Source of the DNA: JBJEDU01 sp051872395
GTDB lineage: Bacteria; Bacillota_I; Bacilli_A; RFN20; CAG-826
NCBI GenBank assembly: GCA_051872395.1
Contig: JBJEDU010000030.1
Coordinates: forward strand, 4,107-68,106
DNA: 64,000 nt
Direction: 5' to 3'
Shown piece by piece: positions 44,357-52,496 of the stretch. How positions within the stretch are numbered: position 1 is the first letter of the stretch; each line of letters opens with the position of its first letter. The notes beneath the pieces are model-generated. The model ran no database searches. It was not told the DNA's origin and saw only the letters and a list, made by a program, of their open reading frames with translations. A program made the position numbers and the translations under genes.

Positions 44357-45775
44357 ATGAAAATTATTAAAGAAAATAAAACCAAACCAAGAGTTATTAA
44401 TATTGGTTTAACTCGTTTCTATGATGCGATTGTTAATCAAGATGTTGAGGCTGCTTCAATTGATTGGAGACCACCATATAAAGGTGATGATGAACTCAAA
44501 AAATTAGTGGATTTATCTCCTTCTTTAAGAAAGAAAATCAATCTCGCTAATCAAGAAGCTGTTTCTAAAATTATCGATGGTAATCCTGTGTGGGTAGATA
44601 TTTTACCTGCCGGTGAAGTCATCGAAGGATTAGAAGATTATACGATTATTCATAGTGGACCACCAATCGATTATGAAGATATGGTTATGCTCCATAAAAG
44701 AGGAATGGTCAGTGGTTGTCTATTTGAAGGATGGGCAAAAACTGAAGAAGAGGCTGTCAAATTATTAAAATCTGGAAAGATTAAAATGATGTCAGCGTTA
44801 GATACGAACACTGTTGGTGCCGGTACTGGTATTATTACAAAATCTGTCGCGATGATTATTATCGAAGATAAAGTGACTGGAAAACGTGCAGCGACTTTCC
44901 CTGCTGAAGGAGAATTCCAAGGTGGATTCTGTGGTTGGGGTTTATATAACGAAGGCATCGCTAATAACTTAAAAGTTATGAGAGAAAAATGGCTTCCAGT
45001 TATGCGACAAGCGGTGAAAAGTTTAGGTGGTATTCCTATTAAACCAATTCTTGCTGAATCGATGCAAATGGGTGATGAAAACCATACTCGTCAGACAGCG
45101 TCTGACCTATTATTCGATAAAATTTTATTGCCAGCAATGTTTAAACTTGATTTACCAAAAGAAGAAATACTCAGCGCGATGAAATATGTCGTTGAAACAC
45201 CAAGATTTTTCCATTGTTTTGGTCAAGGCGCTAGTCGAACAGCCTTAATTGGTGCGGATGGGACAAAATATTCAACGATGGTTACTGCAGTATGCGGTAA
45301 TGGTGTCACTTTTGGTATCAAAGTAGCAGGCTTACCAAATAAATGGTTTATCGCTCCGGCTCCAATGATGAAAGGTAAATACACTTCTCCAAAATTCACT
45401 ATTAAAGATCAATTACCATGGATTGGTGATAGTTGTGTTGTCGAATGTTATGGTATGGGCGGTTTAGCGTGTTCTTGTTCCCCAATCGTCGGTAATTTAA
45501 GAGGATTAACACTCAAACAATGTATCTCTATTACTCGAGAGATGGAACAAATTACCATTACTCATAATCCATCTTTCCCGGCTCCAAACTTAGATTTTGA
45601 TTTCTTACCATGTGGTATTGATATTGTCAAAGTATTAGAAACTGGAATTACTCCAGAAATTCATGGTGGAATGTTCAATTATCAAGGTGGTTTGATTGGC
45701 GCTGGAAGCGCTAGAATTCCATTAGAGTGCTTTAAAAAAGCGATGGAAGAATTTAAGAAAGTCTATGGAGAATAA
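44357..45775 (+). CDS. DUF1116 protein (AllG/YlbE-like, partner of FdrA)
   Basis: A 472-residue protein. Opening INIGLTRFYDAIVNQD and ASIDWRPPYKGD near residues 34-45 are family marks; a glycine-rich GGFCGWGLYNEG near 195-206 and VECYGMGGLACSCSP near 364-378 follow. By homology it forms the carbamoyltransferase-type complex with FdrA and DUF2877. Overlaps the next gene by 11 bases. Confidence 0.88.
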   Translation: MKIIKENKTKPRVINIGLTRFYDAIVNQDVEAASIDWRPPYKGDDELKKLVDLSPSLRKKINLANQEAVSKIIDGNPVWVDILPAGEVIEGLEDYTIIHSGPPIDYEDMVMLHKRGMVSGCLFEGWAKTEEEAVKLLKSGKIKMMSALDTNTVGAGTGIITKSVAMIIIEDKVTGKRAATFPAEGEFQGGFCGWGLYNEGIANNLKVMREKWLPVMRQAVKSLGGIPIKPILAESMQMGDENHTRQTASDLLFDKILLPAMFKLDLPKEEILSAMKYVVETPRFFHCFGQGASRTALIGADGTKYSTMVTAVCGNGVTFGIKVAGLPNKWFIAPAPMMKGKYTSPKFTIKDQLPWIGDSCVVECYGMGGLACSCSPIVGNLRGLTLKQCISITREMEQITITHNPSFPAPNLDFDFLPCGIDIVKVLETGITPEIHGGMFNYQGGLIGAGSARIPLECFKKAMEEFKKVYGE

Positions 45776-46637
45776 TAATTTATTTATTATTGAAAATGAT
45801 TTTATTAAATTAACTATTTCTTCTTTAGGTGCAGAAATAGTGTCTTTAACTTATAAAACAACAAACAAAGAAAAAATATTTGAGGGTGATGATATTTGGA
45901 AAGGTCATTTCCATAATATCTTCCCTCTAGCAGGAAGAAATAAAGATGATATTTATGTTTATCAAAACAAAAAATATCAGCTCAATCTTCATGGGTTCGC
46001 TAAAGATAAAACATTTACTTTAGTTAAACATACAAAAGATTTTATCTCTTTTAATTTAAAAGATGATAAAAATACCTTATTACATTATCCGTTTCACTTC
46101 TTATTAACAATTAGTTATTTATTAAAAGATAATTCCGTTATTATCGAATACAAGATTAAAAATTTAAGTGAAACGAAAATGTATTATTCAATTGGTTTAC
46201 ATCCTGGATTTAAGTTAGATATCACTGATGATAACCAATTGAAAAATTACAAAATTTTATTATCAAATAATTCGTATAAGAAATTATTAACTAATGAACA
46301 AAGATTAATAAAAGATGAAATCATTGTTAATAACAATTGTATTGATATTGATATTAATCAATTCAATAACGGAGGACTTCTCTATCAAGTCGATAGCGAT
46401 AATATCGATTTGATAGATGAAAGTAATAAAAAGATTATTTCTTTAAAATTAGATAAGTTAGATTTTCCCTACCTCGTTCTATATTCACACAAAAACGGAC
46501 ATTTTATATGTATCGAACCTTGGAGTGGAATAACTAGTTTAGAAAATGAATCAAAAAATCTAATTGATAAAAGAAATATATTCCAATTAGATGTTAATGA
46601 AGAAGCATATAAATCTATCACTTTGGAGGTCAATTAA
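45765..46637 (+). CDS. Aldose 1-epimerase family protein (LacX-like)
   Basis: A 290-residue beta-sandwich protein. IFPLAGRNKDDIY near residues 46-58 and LNLHGFAKDKTF near residues 68-79 hold the family His; SIGLHPGFKL near 143-152 the second. It should interconvert alpha and beta anomers of a sugar in the cytoplasm before further metabolism. Nested tightly between DUF1116 and aldolase genes. Confidence 0.88.
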   Translation: MENNNLFIIENDFIKLTISSLGAEIVSLTYKTTNKEKIFEGDDIWKGHFHNIFPLAGRNKDDIYVYQNKKYQLNLHGFAKDKTFTLVKHTKDFISFNLKDDKNTLLHYPFHFLLTISYLLKDNSVIIEYKIKNLSETKMYYSIGLHPGFKLDITDDNQLKNYKILLSNNSYKKLLTNEQRLIKDEIIVNNNCIDIDINQFNNGGLLYQVDSDNIDLIDESNKKIISLKLDKLDFPYLVLYSHKNGHFICIEPWSGITSLENESKNLIDKRNIFQLDVNEEAYKSITLEVN

Positions 46638-46639
46638 AT

Positions 46640-47290
46640 ATGCAAAAATATGAAGTACTAAAGACAGTAAACGAAGAAAAAATTGTCGCGATTGTAAGAG
46701 TTAAAAATAGCGATACCGCTATCCCGTTAGTGGACTCTTTAGTTAAAGGTGGAATTAAATGTATTGAAGTAACATTTACCTCACCTTATATGCATTCTGT
46801 TTTAGAAACTATTTCAAGAAAATATGATGGTAATCCAAATGTCATTTTAGGAGCAGGTAGTATTTTAGATCCCGTTTCTGCGCGAGTGGCGATATTAAGT
46901 GGAGCAAAATTTATTGTCACTCCAACTATTAGTGAAGAAGTCGTAAAGATTTGTAATCTTTATAGTGTTCCAGTATTTTCTGGAGTTATGAGTCCTACTG
47001 AAGCACTCAAAGCCAAGGAAGTTGGTGTTGATGTGGTGAAGATTTATCCTGCTGACCAATTCAAATTTAATATCATTAAATCTTTAAAAGGACCAATGCC
47101 AACCTTAGAAGTCATGCCTACTGGTGGAGTGAATATTACCAATATTAAAGATTGGATTAAAAATGGCGCTTTTGCGTGTGGAGTTGGTGGTTCATTATTC
47201 GATGGACTAAAAGAAGGTAATTTTGAAAAAATTACTAACAACGCAAAAGAATTTTTATCCGCCATTAAGGAGGCAAAAGAAAATGAATAA
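46640..47290 (+). CDS. eda: 2-keto-3-deoxy-6-phosphogluconate (KDPG/KHG) aldolase
   Basis: A 216-residue TIM-barrel aldolase. IEVTFTSPYM near residues 42-51 has the catalytic Glu, VKIYPADQFK near 133-142 the Schiff-base Lys, and MPTGGVN near 157-163 the phosphate site. It splits KDPG or KDPGal to pyruvate and glyceraldehyde 3-phosphate. TTGGAGG precedes the start; its last codons overlap the kinase start. Confidence 0.93.
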   Translation: MQKYEVLKTVNEEKIVAIVRVKNSDTAIPLVDSLVKGGIKCIEVTFTSPYMHSVLETISRKYDGNPNVILGAGSILDPVSARVAILSGAKFIVTPTISEEVVKICNLYSVPVFSGVMSPTEALKAKEVGVDVVKIYPADQFKFNIIKSLKGPMPTLEVMPTGGVNITNIKDWIKNGAFACGVGGSLFDGLKEGNFEKITNNAKEFLSAIKEAKENE

Positions 47291-48317
47291 TAAAAAAGAA
47301 AAAGTTGTCACTTTTGGTGAAATAATGATGCGAATTAATCCAAAATTGAATTATCGCATTGTTCAAGCTCAAGAATTTGATGTCACTTATGCTGGTGCAG
47401 AAGCCAGCGTTGCTGTCTCTTTATCAATGTTTGATTTAGATGCTTATTTTGTCACTAAATTACCAAATACAGAAATAGGTGATGCTTGTTTAAATTTTGT
47501 GAGAAGATATGGTGTTAAAACTGATTACATTAAAAGAAGTAATGACCGTTTAGGGATATACTTTGTTGAAAAAGGAGCTTCTCAACGTCCATCAAAAGTT
47601 ATTTATGATAGAAAAAATAGTGCGATTAGTAATGCAGTTATTACTGATTTTGATTGGGATGAAATATTTGAAGGGGCAAAATGGTTTCACTTTACTGGAA
47701 TTACCCCAGCATTAAATCCTTCTTTAGTTGATATTTGCTTATTAGCGTGTCAAAAAGCCAAAGAAAAAGGGGTAATGATTAGCTGTGATTTAAATTATCG
47801 TAATAAATTATGGAGCAAAGAAGATGCTTCTAAAGCAATGAGTAAAATCATGCCATATGTTGATTTATGTATCGCTAACGAAGAAGACGCTAAAGATGTC
47901 TTTAATATTGAAGCTAGTCAAACTAACATCAATGATGGAAAACTCAATGTTGAAGGCTATATTGATGTTAGTAAAAAATTGATTGAAAGATTCAATTTTA
48001 AATATGTAGCGTTTACATTAAGAGAATCACTTTCCGCCTCTATCAATAATTGGAGTGGTTTATTATATGATGGAAAGAATGCTTACATCTCAAATAAATA
48101 CAATATTAATATTGTTGATCGTTTTGGGGGTGGCGATTCTTTCGGCGCTGGTTTAATATATTCATTAATCAAAGGCTTTGATAATCAAAGTGCGATTGAA
48201 TTCGCGGTTGCCAGTAGTGCGCTTAAACATTCAATCGAAGGCGATTTTAATTTAGTTAAAGTTGATGAAGTTTTATCCTTAGCAAAAGGAAATAAATCAG
48301 GGAGAGTGCAAAGATAA
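47283..48317 (+). CDS. kdgK: 2-keto-3-deoxygluconate kinase (PfkB family)
   Basis: About 344 residues from ATG 47283 (AAGGAGG upstream, inside the aldolase gene). Ribokinase fold: TFGEIMMRINP near residues 10-20, TYAGAEASVAVSLS, and the anion-hole motif DRFGGGDSFGAGL near residues 289-301 with catalytic Asp. It phosphorylates KDG for the aldolase, with which it overlaps. Specificity (gluconate or galactonate form) is open. Confidence 0.92.
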   Translation: MNNKKEKVVTFGEIMMRINPKLNYRIVQAQEFDVTYAGAEASVAVSLSMFDLDAYFVTKLPNTEIGDACLNFVRRYGVKTDYIKRSNDRLGIYFVEKGASQRPSKVIYDRKNSAISNAVITDFDWDEIFEGAKWFHFTGITPALNPSLVDICLLACQKAKEKGVMISCDLNYRNKLWSKEDASKAMSKIMPYVDLCIANEEDAKDVFNIEASQTNINDGKLNVEGYIDVSKKLIERFNFKYVAFTLRESLSASINNWSGLLYDGKNAYISNKYNINIVDRFGGGDSFGAGLIYSLIKGFDNQSAIEFAVASSALKHSIEGDFNLVKVDEVLSLAKGNKSGRVQR

Positions 48318-48324
48318 TTAAATT

Positions 48325-49062
48325 ATGAGTGACATTTCATTAAGAAACGTATCAGTTACTTACACATCAAATAAAGAAAAAACTGTTGCATTAGATGATA
48401 TTAATGTCACTTTTAAAGATGGAGATTTTTGTGCTTTAATTGGACCTTCTGGAAGTGGAAAAACTACTTTAGGAAAAGTAGTCTTAGGTTTACTAGATTA
48501 TAAAGGTAATATTTATTTTTCTTCTTTGAATGCGAACAATATTAGTGTCGACGAGAGAAATTTTGGATATATTCCTCAGGAATATATTTTATATCCTCAT
48601 ATGACGATTTTTGATAATATTGCTTTTCCTTTAAAAATGAATAACGCTAAAAAAGAAGAAATTGTTGAAAGAGTGTACGCTTTAGCAGATGAATTAAATA
48701 TTACTCATCTTCTTTCAAGAAAACCAAGATATTTATCAGGTGGTCAAAAACAATGTGTCGCGCTCGCTCGAGCGTTAATTAAAAAACCTTCTTTCATTGT
48801 TTTTGATGAACCTTTAGCGAACTTTGATACTCCAACAAGAATGGAAGTTAGAATGCTTATTAGAAAAGCGCTTAAAGCAAGAAATATTGGTGCGATATAC
48901 ATTACTCATGATATCAGCGAAGCGCTTGCTATCTCAGATAGAATATATGTAATAGATAAAGGAAAGATCGTTTTAGAAGATACTCCAATCAATGTTTTCA
49001 ATTCTTCTTTACCAGTGGTAAACGATTTAAAATCAATTATTGATTATGATCGAGATATATAA
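48325..49062 (+). CDS. Sugar ABC transporter ATPase, short form without TOBE domain
   Basis: A 245-residue ATPase. Walker A GPSGSGKTT near residues 39-47, Q-loop YIPQEYILYPHMTIF, signature LSGGQKQCVALARA near 138-151 and Walker B FIVFDEPLANFD near 159-170. The C-terminal regulatory domain seen in the ATPase at 17424 is missing. It probably powers the permeases at 32130-34104 as the operon's own motor. Its last bases overlap the next gene's start. Confidence 0.9.
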   Translation: MSDISLRNVSVTYTSNKEKTVALDDINVTFKDGDFCALIGPSGSGKTTLGKVVLGLLDYKGNIYFSSLNANNISVDERNFGYIPQEYILYPHMTIFDNIAFPLKMNNAKKEEIVERVYALADELNITHLLSRKPRYLSGGQKQCVALARALIKKPSFIVFDEPLANFDTPTRMEVRMLIRKALKARNIGAIYITHDISEALAISDRIYVIDKGKIVLEDTPINVFNSSLPVVNDLKSIIDYDRDI

Positions 49063-49531
49063 TGAAACCATATTAAATAAAGAAAAGAAAAAGATAATAA
49101 ATTATGTTTTTATCATGATTTGTGTTTCTTTAATTTTGCTTGTTGGTATCATTCTTTTATCTATTTTTGCTAAAAAAGAATTTAAAACATTATTTATCGT
49201 TTTGTTATCAGTGATTTTATTTTTATTTCTATCCACTATCTCTGTCTTTTTATTTTATATTTTTTATTTACGCGCAATATACATTGAACATAAAAATATA
49301 TATGAAAATAAAAGAAGCAAAATTGAAGGTAAAATTAAAGATATTAGTAAAAACTTTACGATTGTGAAAAACATTGAAGGCTATGAGCTATTATTTGAAG
49401 ATGGCTTAATAGTGTATGTCGATTTATTATTAGTGAAGGAAGATGAATTCCATATTGGTGATTATATTGTTGGTTATTCTTCATTGAATTTTTTAGTTTC
49501 TTATTCTAAGAAAGAGGAGACAAAAAAATGA
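49046..49531 (+). CDS. Small membrane protein with two N-terminal membrane segments
   Basis: About 161 residues (ATG 49046; TTG 49040 possible). Two hydrophobic segments near residues 20-42 and 50-73, then a soluble part rich in charged residues (KRSKIEGKIKDISKN, LLFEDGLIVYVDLLLV) that looks like a small beta fold. Overlaps the ATPase gene and shares ATGA with the next. No family recognised. Role in the import machinery is inferred from position. Confidence 0.7.
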   Translation: MIEIYNETILNKEKKKIINYVFIMICVSLILLVGIILLSIFAKKEFKTLFIVLLSVILFLFLSTISVFLFYIFYLRAIYIEHKNIYENKRSKIEGKIKDISKNFTIVKNIEGYELLFEDGLIVYVDLLLVKEDEFHIGDYIVGYSSLNFLVSYSKKEETKK

Positions 49532-50139
49532 AGAAATTTTTAACTTTTCACTTTAAATCTAGTTGGTTTTTATATCTTGTTTATTTTCTTTTATCGATAC
49601 TTATTTCCTCTGTTTTAATTAGTAATATCACCAAGACTCCAAACAGTAAAAAAGTTGATATTTTTATTGGGGCAAATTATACCTTACCAAATGAATTAAA
49701 TGATTATATTTATGAAAATAAACCTGATAAATTGAAAGAAGTTAATATTTCATATTATGATCCAGATTCAGTGTATTTTGGAGCGTATTATGCTTCAAAA
49801 GGAATGAATTGCGATATTGTCATTCTTCCTACTAATAAAGATGTAATTGATGAAGAAAATATCTCGGTTTATATGGCGAGAATGGAGAAAGATATTATCG
49901 ATAATTATTTTTCTTATTCTTTTGTATATTACGAAATAGATTCGTATTATTATGGACTTAAAGTTTATGATGGAGAGACTAAAGATGGCTATTTAAAAAA
50001 TCTTTTTAACGAAGAGGATGAAAATACTTATTATTTATTTTTTGTTGATGGTTCATCGCATATTCGTTTAATTGATTTGCTTGGTCTTGATAGTGCGTCT
50101 TTAGAAATAATGAAGGTAATTAATAGTTATGTTATTTAA
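49528..50139 (+). CDS. Membrane-anchored extracytoplasmic protein of unknown family
   Basis: A 203-residue protein: one hydrophobic segment near residues 12-32, the rest outside the membrane. The soluble part (KKVDIFIGANYTLPNELNDYI, CDIVILPTNKDVI, YEIDSYYYGLKVYD) has the rhythm of one lobe of a solute-binding protein, but is too short for two. Overlaps both neighbours, so it is tightly coupled with the small membrane protein and DUF624 protein. Function unknown. Confidence 0.68.
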   Translation: MKKFLTFHFKSSWFLYLVYFLLSILISSVLISNITKTPNSKKVDIFIGANYTLPNELNDYIYENKPDKLKEVNISYYDPDSVYFGAYYASKGMNCDIVILPTNKDVIDEENISVYMARMEKDIIDNYFSYSFVYYEIDSYYYGLKVYDGETKDGYLKNLFNEEDENTYYLFFVDGSSHIRLIDLLGLDSASLEIMKVINSYVI

Positions 50140-50986
50140 TAGAAGAGAAAATAATGTCGATTTTAAAAAACACGATTTACCGAAAACAAGAAAAGAAGTT
50201 TTCACTGATGTATTTAAATTGCATTTTGTTGACTTAATAAAATTAGGATTATTATTTTTGTTATTTGCGATACCATTATTCGCGGCAATTATTATTAAAG
50301 ATTTATATACTCTTTATATTAATGAACAATACGTTAGTAATTTAATTACTATTGAACAATATAAAAATAATTTGTTATTCACTTTTTATTTATTTTCCGC
50401 ATTAGAGGTTTTAGGTATTTTGATTTTATCTTTTGCCTTTATGGGTTCACTTAGAATAATTCGTGAATTATGTTATTTAAAACCAGTCTTTTTTAATCAA
50501 GATTATTTGATGGGAATCAAAAAGAATTTTAAAAATTATTTCATTAGTTTCTTTATTATTGGGATACTATTTTTTGGTGTCAATTTAATGTTCATTTTAG
50601 ATGTTGATTCATTTACTAAAATGCTTCCATTAATTATTTCTGTCTTTTTAATTCTTCCAGTAATTTATATTTCTTTAATAATGAGTCAAGTCTATACCGA
50701 TAAATATTTTTCTTTATTAAAGAAATCTTTCTTATTATTCACTCGTGGATTTGGATTTTATTTATTATTCGCTTTAGGTTTTTCGAGTGTATTTTTAATT
50801 TCACTCATTCCTTTATTAATTATTAAATATGTCTTATTTGTTGTGTATTTAGTTTTTATCCTTCCTATTCTTCTTGTCGCATTTGTATGTTATAACAACT
50901 ATATATTTGATAAATATATCAATAAGGATAATGCGAAAAACATTTATAAATTAGGTCTTTATGATGAAGAAAAAGACCAAAAATAA
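50129..50986 (+). CDS. DUF624/YesL-like integral membrane protein
   Basis: A 285-residue protein with about five to six membrane segments. LPKTRKEVFTDVFKLHFVDLIKLG near residues 16-39 and GSLRIIRELCYL near residues 107-118 resemble DUF624 (YesL) proteins, which lie beside ABC importers for rhamnogalacturonan and other glycans. Last gene of the long operon; no terminator is obvious after it. Confidence 0.7.
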   Translation: MLFNRRENNVDFKKHDLPKTRKEVFTDVFKLHFVDLIKLGLLFLLFAIPLFAAIIIKDLYTLYINEQYVSNLITIEQYKNNLLFTFYLFSALEVLGILILSFAFMGSLRIIRELCYLKPVFFNQDYLMGIKKNFKNYFISFFIIGILFFGVNLMFILDVDSFTKMLPLIISVFLILPVIYISLIMSQVYTDKYFSLLKKSFLLFTRGFGFYLLFALGFSSVFLISLIPLLIIKYVLFVVYLVFILPILLVAFVCYNNYIFDKYINKDNAKNIYKLGLYDEEKDQK

Positions 50987-50999
50987 TTTTTAATTAAAT

Positions 51000-51010
51000 T
51001 TTTAGTAAAA
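51000..51010. promoter_or_regulatory. Putative LacI operator at the operon end
   Basis: A perfect TTTTAGTAAAA, 14 bases after the DUF624 stop and about 250 bp before the tandem copies upstream of lacI. Could allow looping over the lacI promoter. Confidence 0.5.
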
Positions 51011-51125
51011 TTATATTCATAAATAAAAAGTTAATTTAAGTTATCAAAATAAAGATACTTATTACTTTTTATTTTTTTATAGTCACTGTTGAATCTTTTG
51101 CCTATACACAAATTTCAATTCAGTA

Positions 51126-51163
51126 TTGACAAAAAGCAACGGGGGGGGGGGTATTCTTATAAT
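51126..51163 (+). promoter_or_regulatory. lacI promoter with an 11-G tract between -35 and -10 (candidate phase-variable)
   Basis: Consensus TTGACA at 51126-51131 and TATAAT at 51158-51163 are 26 bases apart; an alternative -10, TATTCT at 51152-51157, gives 20. G11 occupies 51141-51151. Loss of three G would give the ideal 17-base spacing for TATTCT. The leader to the lacI start is about 140 bases. Confidence 0.6.
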
Positions 51164-51253
51164 ATATTTATAAGGTATAGCTTATATTTGATTTTAAAGA
51201 ATTTTTATGTATTTAAAATTTCTTTTTTACTTAAAATTATCTTTTTCTTGAAA

Positions 51254-51275
51254 TTTTAGTAAAATTTTAGTAAAA
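51254..51275. promoter_or_regulatory. Two adjacent putative LacI operators before lacI
   Basis: TTTTAGTAAAA at 51254-51264 and again at 51265-51275, back to back, within the lacI leader and 28 bases before its start. Suggests autoregulation. Confidence 0.7.
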
Positions 51276-51303
51276 AATATTAATGGAAGAGAAAAACAAC
51301 TTT

Positions 51304-52326
51304 ATGAAAAAAGTAACCATCAAAGATATCGCTAAAGAAACTGGAGTTTCCCTTACCACGGTCTCTTTAGTCTTAAACAACAAAACAAGTAGCATCAGCG
51401 ATGCGACAATTGAAAAAGTAAGAGAAGCCTGTAAAAAACTCAATTATAAATGGGTGGTTCCTAACGAAAAATTTAAAAATAAAAATACGAAGACCATCGG
51501 TTTAATCATTCCTGAGATTGATGATATTTATTATTCCAAAATCGCTTCTTTAATTGATGAATATGTTACCGAAAAGAAATATGTTTTATTTACTTCTCTT
51601 TCCCATAATAACATCGATACTGAAATCGCTCTTTTAAGAAAGATGGTTGCTCGTCACGTTGACTATTTAGTTTTCTTACCATCGAACTTTTCAATTATTG
51701 GTGACAATGTTAATCGTTTATTTTTAGAATTAGATAATTTACCAATTAACTTTGTCTTAATTGATAGAAGTGTCAATTATAAAGATCATGTTGAAATTAG
51801 CACTGATGAAACCTATGGTGGTTATTTAGCGACCAGTTATTTAATTTCTAAAGGCTATAAACGTATTGCTTGTATCACTGGACCTAAAAACATTCACTCG
51901 AGTATCGAAAGACTTGAAGGCTATAAAAAAGCCTTGGAAGAAAACAATATTCCTTTTGATGAATCAATTGTTTTTGAAGGAGATTATTCTTTCCCTTCAG
52001 CACTTGAAGTATCTATTAAATTATTAAAAAGAGATGATTTTGATTCTATCTTCGCTTTCAATGATGTCAGTGCATATGCGGTTTATTATGTCGCTGATAA
52101 GATTGGTAAAAAAGTTGGTTTAGATATCTCTTTAGTGGGATATGATGATGCGAAATTTTCCTCTATTATTTCCCCAAATTTAACATCGATTAGACAAGAC
52201 TTTGATGAAATGTGTAAGCTCGCAATTAAAGAATTATTAAGCGAAAAGACTAAAAAGAAAATCATTAAAATTAAGCCAAAACTCATCGAACGTAATAGCG
52301 TGCTTATTAACGATATAGAAATTTAA
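51304..52326 (+). CDS. LacI-family transcriptional regulator
   Basis: About 340 residues. The N-terminal helix-turn-helix is canonical: MKKVTIKDIAKETGVSLTTV then SLVLNNK. The rest is a periplasmic-binding-like effector domain (TIGLIIPEIDDIYYSKI, ISTDETYGGYLATSYLI, LVGYDDAKFSSIISPNLTSI). ATG 51304 matches the family start, with GGAAGAG upstream; 51283 lacks a ribosome site. It likely represses or activates the glycan operon through the TTTTA(C/G)TAAAA sites. Its own promoter holds two such sites and a G tract. A terminator follows. Confidence 0.93.
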   Translation: MKKVTIKDIAKETGVSLTTVSLVLNNKTSSISDATIEKVREACKKLNYKWVVPNEKFKNKNTKTIGLIIPEIDDIYYSKIASLIDEYVTEKKYVLFTSLSHNNIDTEIALLRKMVARHVDYLVFLPSNFSIIGDNVNRLFLELDNLPINFVLIDRSVNYKDHVEISTDETYGGYLATSYLISKGYKRIACITGPKNIHSSIERLEGYKKALEENNIPFDESIVFEGDYSFPSALEVSIKLLKRDDFDSIFAFNDVSAYAVYYVADKIGKKVGLDISLVGYDDAKFSSIISPNLTSIRQDFDEMCKLAIKELLSEKTKKKIIKIKPKLIERNSVLINDIEI

Positions 52327-52357
52327 TTTTACTTAAATTATTGATAGTTTTTGATTG

Positions 52358-52387
52358 ACTCCTATATAAAAAATAGGAGTTTTTTTA
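52358..52387 (+). terminator. Terminator after lacI
   Basis: ACTCCTA pairs with TAGGAGT around a nine-base loop, followed by seven T. Confidence 0.88.
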
Positions 52388-52455
52388 TTACACGGTATCA
52401 AATATTTTACTTTTTTTATTCAATTTTTAAGTTTCTAAAAAAATTATAGAAAAAA

Positions 52456-52466
52456 TTTTAGTAAAA
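52456..52466. promoter_or_regulatory. Putative LacI operator before the GH16 gene
   Basis: TTTTAGTAAAA, 30 bases before the GH16 start and just upstream of AAAGGAG. Consistent with regulation by the neighbouring LacI protein. Confidence 0.65.
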
Positions 52467-52496
52467 AAATAAAATTTAGACAAAGGAGTTCTTGTT

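Noticed and set aside
51141..51151. G11 as a plain sequencing or assembly error
   Set aside because: Possible for the exact count, but its place between promoter boxes upstream of a regulator makes it worth keeping; length should be treated as uncertain.
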